Assembly (NCBI GenBank): GCA_028277405.1
Contig: JANQGH010000079.1
Span: forward strand, 1-64,000
Source of the DNA: Alphaproteobacteria bacterium
GTDB lineage: Bacteria; Pseudomonadota; Alphaproteobacteria; DSM-16000; Inquilinaceae
Direction: 5' to 3'
DNA length: 64,000 nt
In this document: positions 17,552 through 26,566 of the stretch, piece after piece
Numbering within the stretch: the stretch's first letter is position 1
How the letters are laid out: each line of letters starts with the position of its first letter
The notes under the pieces: generated by a model
Seen by the model: only the letters and a program-made list of their open reading frames with translations
Databases searched by the model: none
What the model was told of the DNA's origin: nothing
Translations under genes and position numbers: made by a program

Positions 17552-18763
17552 TCAAACGCTGAGGAACTCGTCCCAGCGCTGGATCAGGTAGTCGTACTCG
17601 TCCGGCCACTGATGCCAGTAGGCAACATGGCTGGCCCGCTCCTGCAGCGAGCCGCCGTCACGCAGATCACCTTCCTGGATGCCGCGATCCGTCGGACCCT
17701 GCCAGGGCTGGCCCTCGTACCAGAAGCCGTACCGGTCGGCGGGCATGACATCCTGGATGTTGGTGGTGGGCGAGTAGTAGCCCTGTTCGGACACCGTGAT
17801 CGCCGGCGGGCCGGACAGCCAGTAATCGGCATAGGCGCGGACCGCATCGGCATTCGGCGAACTGGCGATCTGGCTGATGCCGATCGACCAGGCGCGATAG
17901 CCCTCCGTCGGCACCGCGTACGAGCACGGGATGCCCTGCGCCTTCACCGCCATCACGGCCGGTTGCCAGGCATCGGCCAGAACCATCTCGCCGGAGGCCA
18001 GCAGGTTGACCAGCTCGCCAAAGTCGCCCCACAACGCGCGGAACTGACCGTCGCGCTTCTTGCTGATCAGGAAGGCGGCGGCCTCGTCGATTTCCTCGCG
18101 GTTCGGGTTGCCCGGGTTCGGCACCTCAAGCAGACCCAGCGAGTTCATGGCCAAGATCGCCTGTCCGAAGGCGATCAGCGGGTCGACGTTCAGGCCCGTG
18201 CGCCCCCGGAATTCCTCGTCGAACAGCGCCGTCCAGGTGTTCGCCTGTTCGGCGTCGACCAGGTCTGGGCGGTAGCCGATGGAATCGAAATTGTAGACGG
18301 TCGGCACCATCCAGAGCTGGGTCTTGGCATCGTCGGCCCAGATCTGCCCGGAGATCTGCGCCCGCGCTTCCATGCGCGGGTCGGTCTCGGTAAAGGTCGG
18401 GCGAATGTTGGCCCAGTTGGCCAGATCGGCGGTCGGGATCGGCGAGATCGTGTTGGTGATCGTCATGGCCGGAAGCCGTTCGCCGATCGTCTCCCAACAA
18501 TCATAAGCCGTCGAGCCCGACAGCAGTTCGGTCTGCGTGTTCGGGAAGATGTCGGCCCGGCCGGACACACCGCCGACGCCTGACGCGACCTGGAAGTCGT
18601 CCAGGATGCGTTCTTGAACCGTGACCGAAAGCCCGACCGTGCGCAGTTCCTGGTTCGACAGGTCCTGGGCAAACAGCCGGTGCGCCGGCGCGAAGGCCGA
18701 CCCGGCGACAAGCACGCCTGAACCCGCCATGAACCCTCTGCGAGACGGATGTAGAAACTTCAT
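17552..18763 (-). CDS. Extracellular solute-binding protein (PotD type) with a Tat-like signal
   Basis: 403 aa from the ATG at 18763, preceded by GGGAG on the minus strand. The N-terminus SRRGFMAGSGVLVAG has a twin-arginine export motif followed by a hydrophobic core. The mature part shows the polyamine/iron-binding fold (TVGLSVTVQERILDDFQV near its start). It delivers ligand to the permeases at 20311-22090. A homologous but signal-less protein is encoded at 24408. Confidence 0.9.
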   Translation of the reverse strand: MKFLHPSRRGFMAGSGVLVAGSAFAPAHRLFAQDLSNQELRTVGLSVTVQERILDDFQVASGVGGVSGRADIFPNTQTELLSGSTAYDCWETIGERLPAMTITNTISPIPTADLANWANIRPTFTETDPRMEARAQISGQIWADDAKTQLWMVPTVYNFDSIGYRPDLVDAEQANTWTALFDEEFRGRTGLNVDPLIAFGQAILAMNSLGLLEVPNPGNPNREEIDEAAAFLISKKRDGQFRALWGDFGELVNLLASGEMVLADAWQPAVMAVKAQGIPCSYAVPTEGYRAWSIGISQIASSPNADAVRAYADYWLSGPPAITVSEQGYYSPTTNIQDVMPADRYGFWYEGQPWQGPTDRGIQEGDLRDGGSLQERASHVAYWHQWPDEYDYLIQRWDEFLSV

Positions 18764-18801
18764 CTGTTTTCTCCCTGTTGCGAGTTGATGAACCAAAACG
18801 G

Positions 18802-19554
18802 CTAGTAGCGGCCTACGAGCAATCCTCCATCGACGGCGATGACCTGACCCGTCATGTACCGTGCGGCCTTCGATGCGAGGAAAAGGATGACGTCGGCGAT
18901 ATCGTCGGGTTCGCCGACGCGCCCCATCGGAATGAACTCCGCCGCCGCCTGAAGCCCGACATGGCCGAGCGAGTGCACTTCGCTAAGCGCCTGGGCGGTC
19001 CGGACGTAGCCGGGCGCGACACCGTTCACGCGGATGCCCGATGCGGCCAGTTCCACGGCAAGCCCCCGTACCAGCCCGATGACGCCGGATTTGGCGGCGG
19101 AATAGTGCACATGCTCGTCCCAGCCATAGGCGACGCCCATGATGGAGCTGAGGCAGACGATCGATCCGCCGCCCGCTTCCTTCATTTTGGGCACGGCGGC
19201 GCGGACGGCGCGCATCATGCCCTTGAGGTCGATGTCGAACGTGTGGTCCCACTTTTCGTCGCTGAGATCGTCCAGCGGAACCTTGTGGGCGATGCCGGCA
19301 TTACAAACGAGCGTGTCGATCGCACCGCTTGATGTCTCCACCGCGGCGATCACCGCGTTGGTCTGGTCTGTCGATGTCACGTCCAGCGCATGGAATTCGG
19401 CGGACCCGCCCGCCCGCTTGATGTCTTCGGCGACCGCGTTGCCCTCGTCGACCAAGACGTCCGTGACGATGACCCGATAGCCGTCCTTCGCGAAGGCGTG
19501 CGCCGTGGCCTTGCCGATGCCGATGCCCGCACCGGTGATCAGAACAGTCTTCAT
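18802..19554 (-). CDS. SDR family oxidoreductase (classical)
   Basis: 250 aa. VLITGAGIGIGKATAHAF is the TGxxxGIG cofactor motif, CNAGIAHKVP the NAG motif, CLSSIMGVAYG the catalytic Ser region, and YSAAKSGVIGLV the YxxxK pair. RVNGVAPGYVRT follows. An Asp in VTDVLVDEG suggests NAD preference. It is probably an alcohol or hydroxy-acid dehydrogenase for the imported compound, and lies between the binding-protein gene and a paralogous SDR gene. Confidence 0.92.
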   Translation of the reverse strand: MKTVLITGAGIGIGKATAHAFAKDGYRVIVTDVLVDEGNAVAEDIKRAGGSAEFHALDVTSTDQTNAVIAAVETSSGAIDTLVCNAGIAHKVPLDDLSDEKWDHTFDIDLKGMMRAVRAAVPKMKEAGGGSIVCLSSIMGVAYGWDEHVHYSAAKSGVIGLVRGLAVELAASGIRVNGVAPGYVRTAQALSEVHSLGHVGLQAAAEFIPMGRVGEPDDIADVILFLASKAARYMTGQVIAVDGGLLVGRY

Positions 19555-19567
19555 GTCCGGGCCTCCA

Positions 19568-20314
19568 TCACAGCATCACATCCCCTGAGTTGGGCCCAAG
19601 GGTCTGGCCGACATAGATCTTGGCTTCGTCGGACGCGAGAAAGGCGACGGTCGCGGCAACATCCTCGGGCTCGCCAAACCGTCCCAACGGCAGTTCCGCC
19701 GCCTTGGCCGCGCGCCAGTCTTCCGAGATGGCCGCCACAAGCTCGGTGTTGATCGGGCCCGGTGCAACGGCATTCACTCGGATGCCGTGGCCGCTGACCT
19801 CGCGCGCCAGTGCCTTGGTCAGGCCAATGATGCCAGCCTTCGCCGCGCTGTAGTGGCAGAGCTCAACCCCACCGATCTGGCCAAGCTGCGACGCGACGTT
19901 GATGATCACGCCATAGTCCGCCTTCAGCATCGGGCCGAGTGCCCTGCGGCAGCCGAGAAAGCAGCCGCGCAAATGAACGGCGATCATGCGGTCGAAATCG
20001 GCGACGTTCAGGTCCAGCATGCGCGCCTGGTTGACGATGCCGGCATTGTTGACCACCAGGGTCGCGCCCCCCCAGGTCTCCTCGCAGCGGGCAAAGACCT
20101 GATCGATGTCGGCTTCCGAGGACACGTCGCCATAGGCCGTGACGACATGCCCGCCCTCATCCCGGATCAGGGCGGCCGTGGCTTCCAATGTTTGCCGGTT
20201 AACGTCGTTCACGACCAGGCGCACGCCCTCCTCGGCGAGCCTGAGCGCAATCGCCTTGCCGATACCGGCACCGGCGCCCGTGACGATACCGACATGGTGG
20301 TCGAGACCTCTCAT
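19568..20314 (-). CDS. SDR family oxidoreductase (classical), paralog of the neighbour
   Basis: 248 aa. IVTGAGAGIGKAIALRLA is the cofactor loop, VNNAGIVNQ the NAG motif, and HYSAAKAGIIGLTKALA holds Tyr and Lys of the active site. LVVNDVNRQT ends the second strand with Asp, pointing to NAD. Its ATG overlaps the permease stop at 20311. Two SDRs in one importer operon suggest successive oxidations, or two stereoisomers, of one substrate. Confidence 0.92.
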   Translation of the reverse strand: MRGLDHHVGIVTGAGAGIGKAIALRLAEEGVRLVVNDVNRQTLEATAALIRDEGGHVVTAYGDVSSEADIDQVFARCEETWGGATLVVNNAGIVNQARMLDLNVADFDRMIAVHLRGCFLGCRRALGPMLKADYGVIINVASQLGQIGGVELCHYSAAKAGIIGLTKALAREVSGHGIRVNAVAPGPINTELVAAISEDWRAAKAAELPLGRFGEPEDVAATVAFLASDEAKIYVGQTLGPNSGDVML

Positions 20315-21171
20315 GCGATCTCCTCCTGGATCCCGGACGACTGGCGCGACCGGGTCACCGCCGTGAACATCAAGATCCCGTAGATCACGAGCAGGGTGAA
20401 CGAGAACAGGGTGGTCAGAACGCCGAACGCGAACAGGTTGGGATGAATCTCGACGGCGAACGTCCCATAGATCGCCAGCGGCATCGTGACGTCGGAGCCA
20501 CCGGTGAACAGGGTGCGCGGAAACTCGTCATAGCTGAGCGTCAAGGCGAACAGCATGGCCGACAGGACGCCCGGGAAGATCATCGGGAACGTCACCTTGC
20601 GGAACGTGCGGCCGGGCGGAACGCCTAGCATCCAAGCCGCCTCCTCGATCGATTTGTCGAACCGGTTGAAGATCGCCAGCATGACCAGGAACGCGAACGG
20701 ATAGGTGTAGACCACGTGCAGCACGAAGGCGGTGCCCCACCATGTCCGCTCGATGCCCAGCTCGTTGGCCACGAGGGCCATGCCGAGGCCGAGCAGAACG
20801 CCCGGCACCATCATGCCCAGCACGACCAGGTAGAAGACGAAGCCGGACCCCTTGAAATGGGTCCTGAAGGCCTGGGCGGTCAGCGTGCCCAAAACGGTGG
20901 AGACCACCATGGTCGCAAAGGCGAGCGTGAGCGACCGGACCAGGGCCTCGCCAATCGGCAATGGCGCAACCCGAGACGGCGGCGCGAAGCCGAGTACGTG
21001 CTCGTACCAATAGGTCGACCACTCGATGATCGGGAACTGCGGCCCGCCCTCCGGTCCCGCCTGAAAGCTGAGGATCCCCATCACGATAAACGGGCCGTAG
21101 AGGAAGACGAGGAACAAGAGCGTGTAGAGCGCCAGGCTCCAGCGAAAGATGCCGACCTTTTGCATGCTCAT
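20311..21171 (-). CDS. ABC transporter permease (PotC type)
   Basis: 286 aa, six membrane segments. The EAA loop SIEEAAWMLGVPPGRTFRKV contacts the ATPase. The fold and length match PotC-type permeases of polyamine/opine importers. It lies 5 bp downstream of the PotB-type gene. Confidence 0.93.
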   Translation of the reverse strand: MSMQKVGIFRWSLALYTLLFLVFLYGPFIVMGILSFQAGPEGGPQFPIIEWSTYWYEHVLGFAPPSRVAPLPIGEALVRSLTLAFATMVVSTVLGTLTAQAFRTHFKGSGFVFYLVVLGMMVPGVLLGLGMALVANELGIERTWWGTAFVLHVVYTYPFAFLVMLAIFNRFDKSIEEAAWMLGVPPGRTFRKVTFPMIFPGVLSAMLFALTLSYDEFPRTLFTGGSDVTMPLAIYGTFAVEIHPNLFAFGVLTTLFSFTLLVIYGILMFTAVTRSRQSSGIQEEIA

Positions 21172-21175
21172 CGCC

Positions 21176-22090
21176 CTACAACTCGCGCCGCAGGTTGACG
21201 AGCCTGAGCAGCAGGGTGACGACCACGGCCGTCACAATGGTCAGGATCACGCCAATCACCGCCGCAAAGGCCCATTTCAGCGAGCCGACCTGTGTGACGA
21301 TGATGTTGCCCAGCAGGTTGGTTTTGCGGCCGGACAGCGCGGCCGAAGTCGCGAACTCGCCCAGCACCATGACGGAGACGAAGATCGCGCCGACCACGAC
21401 GCCCGGCAGGCTGAGCGGGAAGATGATGCGCCGGAAGATCGTCCAGGATGATGCGCCGAGATCGCGCGCGGCCTCAATCAGGGAACCGTCGATGCGGGCC
21501 AGCATGAAGGCGATCGGGCCGACCATGAAGACCACGTAGATCTGCACCATGCCGACGACGACGGAAAACTCGGTGAAGAGCAGGTAGTCGATTGGCTCGG
21601 TAATGACGCCGATGTCCTGCAGAAGAAGGTTGATCGCGCCTTCCCGGCCAAGCATCGGGCGCCACGCCAGCACGCGGATCAGGAACGATGTCCAGAACGG
21701 TATGACGCAGGCCACCAGAACGATGGTTTGGACGACCCTGTTTTGAATGTAACGGCCGATGAACAGCGCCACCGGATAGCCGACCACGAACGTGCAAGCG
21801 AGAACGATGATCCAGATCTTCAGCGTGCGCAGAAGTGCCGCGACATAGGTGTCGGAGCCGAAGAAGTCCTGCCAGGACTGGGTGGTCAAATCCGACGAGA
21901 TGGAAAAGGTGGTCTGGGTCCAAAAGCTGACATAGACCATCATGGCCAGCGGCAGGATCAGGAACAGGGTCATCCAGATCATGCCCGGCGCCAGCAGCAG
22001 CAAATGCCGGTGGCGCACGAAGAAGCTCGGTCCCTGACGCGGCTTGTGCGCGACGCTGCGGTCGATGGTATTGGCGGTGGCGTCGGTCAT
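21176..22090 (-). CDS. ABC transporter permease (PotB type)
   Basis: 304 aa with a 25-residue cytoplasmic N-terminus, then six membrane helices (HLLLLAPGMIWMTLFLILPL is the first). The EAA loop is SLIEAARDLGASSWTIFRRI. Its ATG overlaps the stop of the upstream ATPase gene. It forms the transmembrane channel with the PotC-type protein. Confidence 0.93.
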   Translation of the reverse strand: MTDATANTIDRSVAHKPRQGPSFFVRHRHLLLLAPGMIWMTLFLILPLAMMVYVSFWTQTTFSISSDLTTQSWQDFFGSDTYVAALLRTLKIWIIVLACTFVVGYPVALFIGRYIQNRVVQTIVLVACVIPFWTSFLIRVLAWRPMLGREGAINLLLQDIGVITEPIDYLLFTEFSVVVGMVQIYVVFMVGPIAFMLARIDGSLIEAARDLGASSWTIFRRIIFPLSLPGVVVGAIFVSVMVLGEFATSAALSGRKTNLLGNIIVTQVGSLKWAFAAVIGVILTIVTAVVVTLLLRLVNLRREL

Positions 22091-23190
22091 GCGGCGGCGC
22101 GACCCTGGGCGGGTGCGATCAAGTTCCCGGCCTCGTCATAGAGCAACGCGTCATGAACGCGCCAAGACAGCCGGCACGTTTGCCCGCCAATGAATTCGAT
22201 CGGATCTGACCGGCTGAGGTGCCGCTCGACCTCGAAGACGCCGCCGTCGGGGCGCCTGAAAATGTACAGCACCCGGCTGCCCATGAACTCGCTGGCGATG
22301 AACGTCACGTCCAGCGTCGCATAGCCATCAGGCGCGGCTTCGTCGGCATCGAGAAATTCCGGGGCATCGTGCCGTATGGCGTAGGACCGGGCGCCCGCCA
22401 TGCCCGGCGGCATCGGCAGTTTGGTATCGCCGTGCAGAAACGCGCCTTGGTCGACCTGCCCGGCCAAGATGTTGTAGGCGTTCAAAAACCGGGCCACGCG
22501 GACCGTTGCGGGCAGGTGGAAGATCGTATTGGGATCGGCGACCTGGGCTGCGGTGCCGTCATCGAGTACGATCATCCGGTCGCCCATGGCCAGGGCCTCG
22601 GCTTCGTTGCCCGTGACATGCATGAAGGTGACACCAAGCGCCTCGCGGATCTTGCGAAGCTCAACCGTCATGCGCTCTCGCAGGTTCGCATCTAGCGCGC
22701 CGAGCGGCTCGTCCAACAGGCAGATTTTGGGCTCGGTGACCAGCGTTCTGGCCAGCGATACCCGCTGCTTCTGACCGCCGGAAATGGCGCCGACCGAGCG
22801 ATCGCCCAACCCTTCCAATCCGACCAGTTCCAGGATCGTCGCGACCCTCTTGCGCACCTCGTTGTCATCGGCGACCGCGCCGTCTGCCCGATTGCGCAGG
22901 CCGAAGGCGATGTTGTTGAAGACCGTCATGTGCGGGAACAGGGCGTAGTTCTGCTGGACGAAGCCGAGACCGCGCTCATGCGCCCGCGCGTAGGTAATGT
23001 CTTCGCCGTTGAGCTGAATCCGGCCGCTGTCGGGGTTTTCCAAACCCGCGATCAGGCGCAACAGCGTTGTCTTGCCGGACCCCGAGGGGCCCAGAAGCGT
23101 CAGATACTCGTTGTCCCGCGCCGTCAGAGAGAGGTTCGCAATCGCGGCTTTGCCACGGAAGCTCTTGCTCAGTCCCTCAAGCTCCAACAT
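22087..23190 (-). CDS. ABC transporter ATP-binding protein (PotA type), operon head
   Basis: 367 aa. Walker A is GPSGSGKTTLLRLIAG, the signature ISGGQKQRVSLARTL and Walker B CLLDEPLGALDA. A C-terminal TOBE region runs to about residue 355. It is the first gene of the importer operon that ends near 15439 or 14074. A divergent GntR-like gene starts at 23410, so the 219-base gap between them should hold both promoters. No clear operator is visible in it. Confidence 0.92.
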   Translation of the reverse strand: MLELEGLSKSFRGKAAIANLSLTARDNEYLTLLGPSGSGKTTLLRLIAGLENPDSGRIQLNGEDITYARAHERGLGFVQQNYALFPHMTVFNNIAFGLRNRADGAVADDNEVRKRVATILELVGLEGLGDRSVGAISGGQKQRVSLARTLVTEPKICLLDEPLGALDANLRERMTVELRKIREALGVTFMHVTGNEAEALAMGDRMIVLDDGTAAQVADPNTIFHLPATVRVARFLNAYNILAGQVDQGAFLHGDTKLPMPPGMAGARSYAIRHDAPEFLDADEAAPDGYATLDVTFIASEFMGSRVLYIFRRPDGGVFEVERHLSRSDPIEFIGGQTCRLSWRVHDALLYDEAGNLIAPAQGRAAA

Positions 23191-23409
23191 GTGACGACGC
23201 TTCCCTGGTGGTCGCTAAGGAGCGACGCGCTGCGAGTTTCCCAACTCTCTGACTTTCGTCGGCAAAAGTCAAAATGTTTTCGGTTTGACAGGCCATTCTT
23301 CTTACAATAACGGTGTTGTTGGGCCATTAATCAGGCTCAACGAGCGCTCGCAAGTGTATTGTGTCGACTGAGTGCGTTTCACGCGCGACGAACTGACGGT
23401 GCAACAGCG

Positions 23410-24420
23410 ATGGATATCCCCGCCCAAGGCGACGTTGGCGCAAGACCCGCCCCGCGCTATGTCGCCATCAAGGAACGGATCGCTCTGGCGATTGAAAGCG
23501 GCGCGCTTGCACGCGGGACGATTCTTACGGAAGCCCCCTTTGCCGCCATCTTCGGCACCAGTCGCACGCCTGTTCGAACGGCGTTGAACGAGCTTTGCGA
23601 TGGCGGTCTCGTCTCGCGCTTTGAGGGCCGCGGCTTCGTGGTCGGTCGACCCGGCGAGGTGGCGCCGCACAGAACCCGGATAACCCGTGCCATGCTGGGG
23701 TTGAGCGCGCCGGTCTCGGCAGAGCCGCCGCGCGTCAGTGCCGACCGGATTGCCCGAACGCTGGAAAAGAACCTGATGCTGGCCTTGCCCTTCGGGCTTC
23801 ACCGGATCAACGAGAAGGCGGCCGCCGACCATTTCGACGTCAGCCGAACGGTGATCAGGGAGCTCTTCTCCCGCTATCAGGACCGGGGCCTCATCCGCAA
23901 GGACCGAAGCAATCACTGGACGATCGGGCCGCTGACCGCCCGCGACGTGTCCCACTTCTTCGCCATCCGCGGCCGTTTGGAACCCTTGGCGCTGACGGAC
24001 AGCGCCCCGCACGTCGCCGGGTCCGAAATCGCCAGAATGCGACAGGCCCTCGACGACGCGACCGACGATGTCGGCGCCCTTGATGCCGATCGGATCGACG
24101 CGTTGGAGACCGACATCCACATCACCCTGTTGGCGCAGTCGCCGAACGCAAGCCTGTTGCGCATGATTCAGCAAAGCCACATCGCGCTGGTGGTGAACCA
24201 GGTCTTCGCCTCTTTCGTTGGCCCGGGACCTTTCGAGATCGGCTTTCGAGAACACGCCATGATCCTGGATTTTCTCGTTCGCGGCTCGCACACCGCCGCC
24301 GCGCAGGCCCTGGAAGAGCATATACGGCTGTCGTCCCATCGCACCCGCCAGCGCCTGATGGCGATTTCCGTCTTTCCAGAGCCCGAGCTGCCGCATTACC
24401 TGGTCCGTCAATCGCCGTAA
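23410..24420 (+). CDS. GntR/FCD-like regulator with two winged-helix domains
   Basis: 336 aa from the ATG at 23410. Residues ~15-80 form a GntR winged helix (AIKERIALAIESGALARGTI, GTSRTPVRTALNELCDGGLV). A second winged-helix-like unit follows at ~105-175 (INEKAAADHFDVSRTVIREL, then YQDRGLIRKDRSN), and then a helical FCD-type domain. FCD regulators normally have one DNA-binding domain and ~220-250 aa, so the extra ~100 residues stand out. It is divergent from the PotABCD-like operon and probably controls it. Confidence 0.85.
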   Translation: MDIPAQGDVGARPAPRYVAIKERIALAIESGALARGTILTEAPFAAIFGTSRTPVRTALNELCDGGLVSRFEGRGFVVGRPGEVAPHRTRITRAMLGLSAPVSAEPPRVSADRIARTLEKNLMLALPFGLHRINEKAAADHFDVSRTVIRELFSRYQDRGLIRKDRSNHWTIGPLTARDVSHFFAIRGRLEPLALTDSAPHVAGSEIARMRQALDDATDDVGALDADRIDALETDIHITLLAQSPNASLLRMIQQSHIALVVNQVFASFVGPGPFEIGFREHAMILDFLVRGSHTAAAQALEEHIRLSSHRTRQRLMAISVFPEPELPHYLVRQSP

Positions 24421-25646
24421 AGTCGGCGGGCCGGCGCCCGGTTCAGTGCGCTTTGCCAGCTTCGCACCAGATAGTTGTGTTCGGTCATGATCGTGTCCCA
24501 GACGACGACCCGTGACATCCGGGTCTCGTAATCGCCGCCCTCGCGAACCTCGCCCTTGTCGAAGATCACGCGGCCTGCTTGATCGCGGATGTCCTCGGCC
24601 GCCGGTTTGCCGCCATACCAGAAATCCCACTCCGCCTCGCTCAGGTGCGGTCGCACGGCATAGGGGTTGGCGACATAGGCGCCCGCTCGTGCCATCAGCG
24701 CGCCCGGGCGGCCACTGAGCCACCAGTTCAGATAGTCGTAGGCCGCGTCCAGCTTCCAGCCCGACACGCGCGACGACAGCGAAAGCCCGCCGAACCAGCC
24801 ACGATAGCCTTCCTTGGGCGTCGTCATGCGTGCGTCGATACCGTTGGCCCGCAGTTCGGTGAGGCCCGACCACCAAAGAGAGCCGATCATCGGTTCGCCG
24901 CTGCTCAAGGCGGCAATCGCCTCGGATTCGTCGGCCCAGCAGCACTTGAAATGACCGGTCTGAAGGTAGCCGCGAAGCTTCTCCGTCAGGAGATCAATCT
25001 CCTCCAGACTTAGACAGCCGATATCGGCAACCCGCATCTCCCCTTGCGCCCGAAGCGCCAAAAGCATGTCCAGCGTGCCGATCGCGGCGTCGCTTTGCAG
25101 AATGGCGCGCCCCCGCCATCGATCGTCGAGCAGCACCCCCCAGCTATCCAGCGTTTTCGGGTCCGTGCCGATCACGGCGAAGCTGTCGGCATTGTGCACC
25201 GTCGGCACCATGCTGATCCAATTCGAGGGCGTATCGCCCAGCGAGCCGTCGAGTTGAACAAACAGCCGTTTGGACGGATCGCCGCCGCGCGGGCGCGCCA
25301 GTTCGGGCCGCAACCGCCCCTGTTTGGGCAGCGCGTTGATCTCGTCCCAACGATCGATCCGCGACAGGTCGATGGGTTGGATGGAACCGGTCGGCCAGGT
25401 GAGATCGATGTCCTGAAACCATTGATCGTAAACGTCGAAGCCGTCCGGTTCCAACGCGCCCATCCGCTGGGCGGCGGTGCCGTCGCGGGTGATGAACTCG
25501 AACGCTACGCCAAGGTCCCTTTCGGCTGCCTGGCAGATCGCCTCGCTCTGCGTGACCGAGGTGCCGAGAACGCGCAGCGGGTCGCCCTGCTGCCGAACGC
25601 GCGGCGCCGCGGCCTCGAAATCGACGATCCTGTCGCCGGCACCCAT
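24408..25646 (-). CDS. PotD-like solute-binding protein lacking a signal peptide
   Basis: 412 aa from the ATG at 25646 (MGAGDRIVDFEAAAPRVRQQ), one base after the cupin stop. The C-terminal half aligns by eye with the 17552 binding protein (KEGYRGW versus TEGYRAW, YLNWWLSGRPGAL versus YADYWLSGPPAIT, REGGDYETRMSRV versus RDGGSLQERASHV). No hydrophobic signal or Tat motif is present, so it may stay in the cytoplasm. It is the last gene of the pxp/biotin operon and convergently overlaps the GntR-like gene by 13 bp. It may be an intracellular binding protein or have lost its signal. Confidence 0.8.
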   Translation of the reverse strand: MGAGDRIVDFEAAAPRVRQQGDPLRVLGTSVTQSEAICQAAERDLGVAFEFITRDGTAAQRMGALEPDGFDVYDQWFQDIDLTWPTGSIQPIDLSRIDRWDEINALPKQGRLRPELARPRGGDPSKRLFVQLDGSLGDTPSNWISMVPTVHNADSFAVIGTDPKTLDSWGVLLDDRWRGRAILQSDAAIGTLDMLLALRAQGEMRVADIGCLSLEEIDLLTEKLRGYLQTGHFKCCWADESEAIAALSSGEPMIGSLWWSGLTELRANGIDARMTTPKEGYRGWFGGLSLSSRVSGWKLDAAYDYLNWWLSGRPGALMARAGAYVANPYAVRPHLSEAEWDFWYGGKPAAEDIRDQAGRVIFDKGEVREGGDYETRMSRVVVWDTIMTEHNYLVRSWQSALNRAPARRLYGD

Positions 25647-25647
25647 G

Positions 25648-25959
25648 TCAGCCGGCCCTGTCCTGAGGCTCAACGATCTCGACTTCCATGAAGGCAAGAT
25701 CGCTGTCACCGGCATTGACCACGTTGTGCTCGACCCCGGCCCGCCTGGCATAGGGCTGATGCTGGGTCAGCACCGCCGAGCGGCTTTCGCCCCCCGGCTC
25801 CTCCAGCAGCAGCGTGCCGTCGGTCAGGGGCATCACGACATAGTCATGCGCGTGAACATGCCAGCCCGTCTCCGCCCCCGGTGCGAAACGCCACTCGGTG
25901 ACGATCACCCGCCCGTCATTCACATGGACGATCGGTGTCGCGGCTGGTCTTTTGCCCAT
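25648..25959 (-). CDS. Small cupin-domain protein
   Basis: 103 aa from the ATG at 25957-25959 (MGKRPAATPIVHVNDGRV); the frame upstream is arginine-rich noise overlapping bioY. A single beta-barrel carries GWHVHAHDYVVMPLTDG, with two of the cupin metal histidines, and GVEHNVVNAGDSD, with a third. Such proteins are often isomerases, ligand sensors or accessory enzymes. The place between bioY and a binding protein gives no firm function. Confidence 0.8.
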   Translation of the reverse strand: MGKRPAATPIVHVNDGRVIVTEWRFAPGAETGWHVHAHDYVVMPLTDGTLLLEEPGGESRSAVLTQHQPYARRAGVEHNVVNAGDSDLAFMEVEIVEPQDRAG

Positions 25960-25963
25960 GGTC

Positions 25964-26551
25964 TCAGGTCCGCCGGTTACGATCGACCAGGCGCCAGATC
26001 GCCGGCAAGACCGCCGCCGCCAGGGCGATCTTGAACGCGGCGCCGGGCAGGAAGGGGACCAAACCCAGATCGAGGACCGGCTGGTCCCAGCCGATGAAGG
26101 CGCCGAGCCACAGCACGCCAAAGGCAAAGATGATCGCCGTTCCCGCGACCATGGCAACCAGGGTCGGGATTACACGGCGATCCCAGCCGCGTTCGGCCAA
26201 CCAACCGACGATCACCGCTGAGAAGAAGAAGCCGACAAGATAGCCGCCCGTCGGCCCCATCATGTAGGCAAGGCCAATGCCGCGCTCGGGCGTGCCGGCA
26301 AACACCGGCAAGCCGACAGCCCCCTCGGCCAGATAAAGCAGGATGGTCGCGCCACCGAGCCGCCAGCCGAACGCCATGCCGATCACCAGCACCACGAAGG
26401 TCTGCATCGTCATCGGCACCGGATAGAACGGAACCTGGATCTTGGCCGAAAGCCACAGGGCCAGCGAACCAACCACGGCCAGCATGAGGTTGCGCAGCGC
26501 GACGTTCCCGCCGATCGGCAGTGTCTGAACAAGCGTGTCGTTCGATTTCAT
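25964..26551 (-). CDS. bioY: Biotin transporter BioY (S component)
   Basis: 195 aa with about six membrane helices. PFYPVPMTMQTFVVLVIGMA and MMGPTGGYLVGFF are the conserved BioY signatures. It imports biotin alone or as the S component of an ECF transporter; no EcfA or EcfT gene is nearby. In this operon it would supply the cofactor for the biotin carrier and carboxylase at 30060-31676, a sensible pairing. Confidence 0.93.
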   Translation of the reverse strand: MKSNDTLVQTLPIGGNVALRNLMLAVVGSLALWLSAKIQVPFYPVPMTMQTFVVLVIGMAFGWRLGGATILLYLAEGAVGLPVFAGTPERGIGLAYMMGPTGGYLVGFFFSAVIVGWLAERGWDRRVIPTLVAMVAGTAIIFAFGVLWLGAFIGWDQPVLDLGLVPFLPGAAFKIALAAAVLPAIWRLVDRNRRT

Positions 26552-26566
26552 CGGTCGGTTCCTTTT

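Noticed and set aside
23302..24945. A 547-codon open frame on the minus strand opposite the GntR-like gene
   Set aside because: Composition is that of an antisense shadow, and the plus-strand frame has two clear winged helices.
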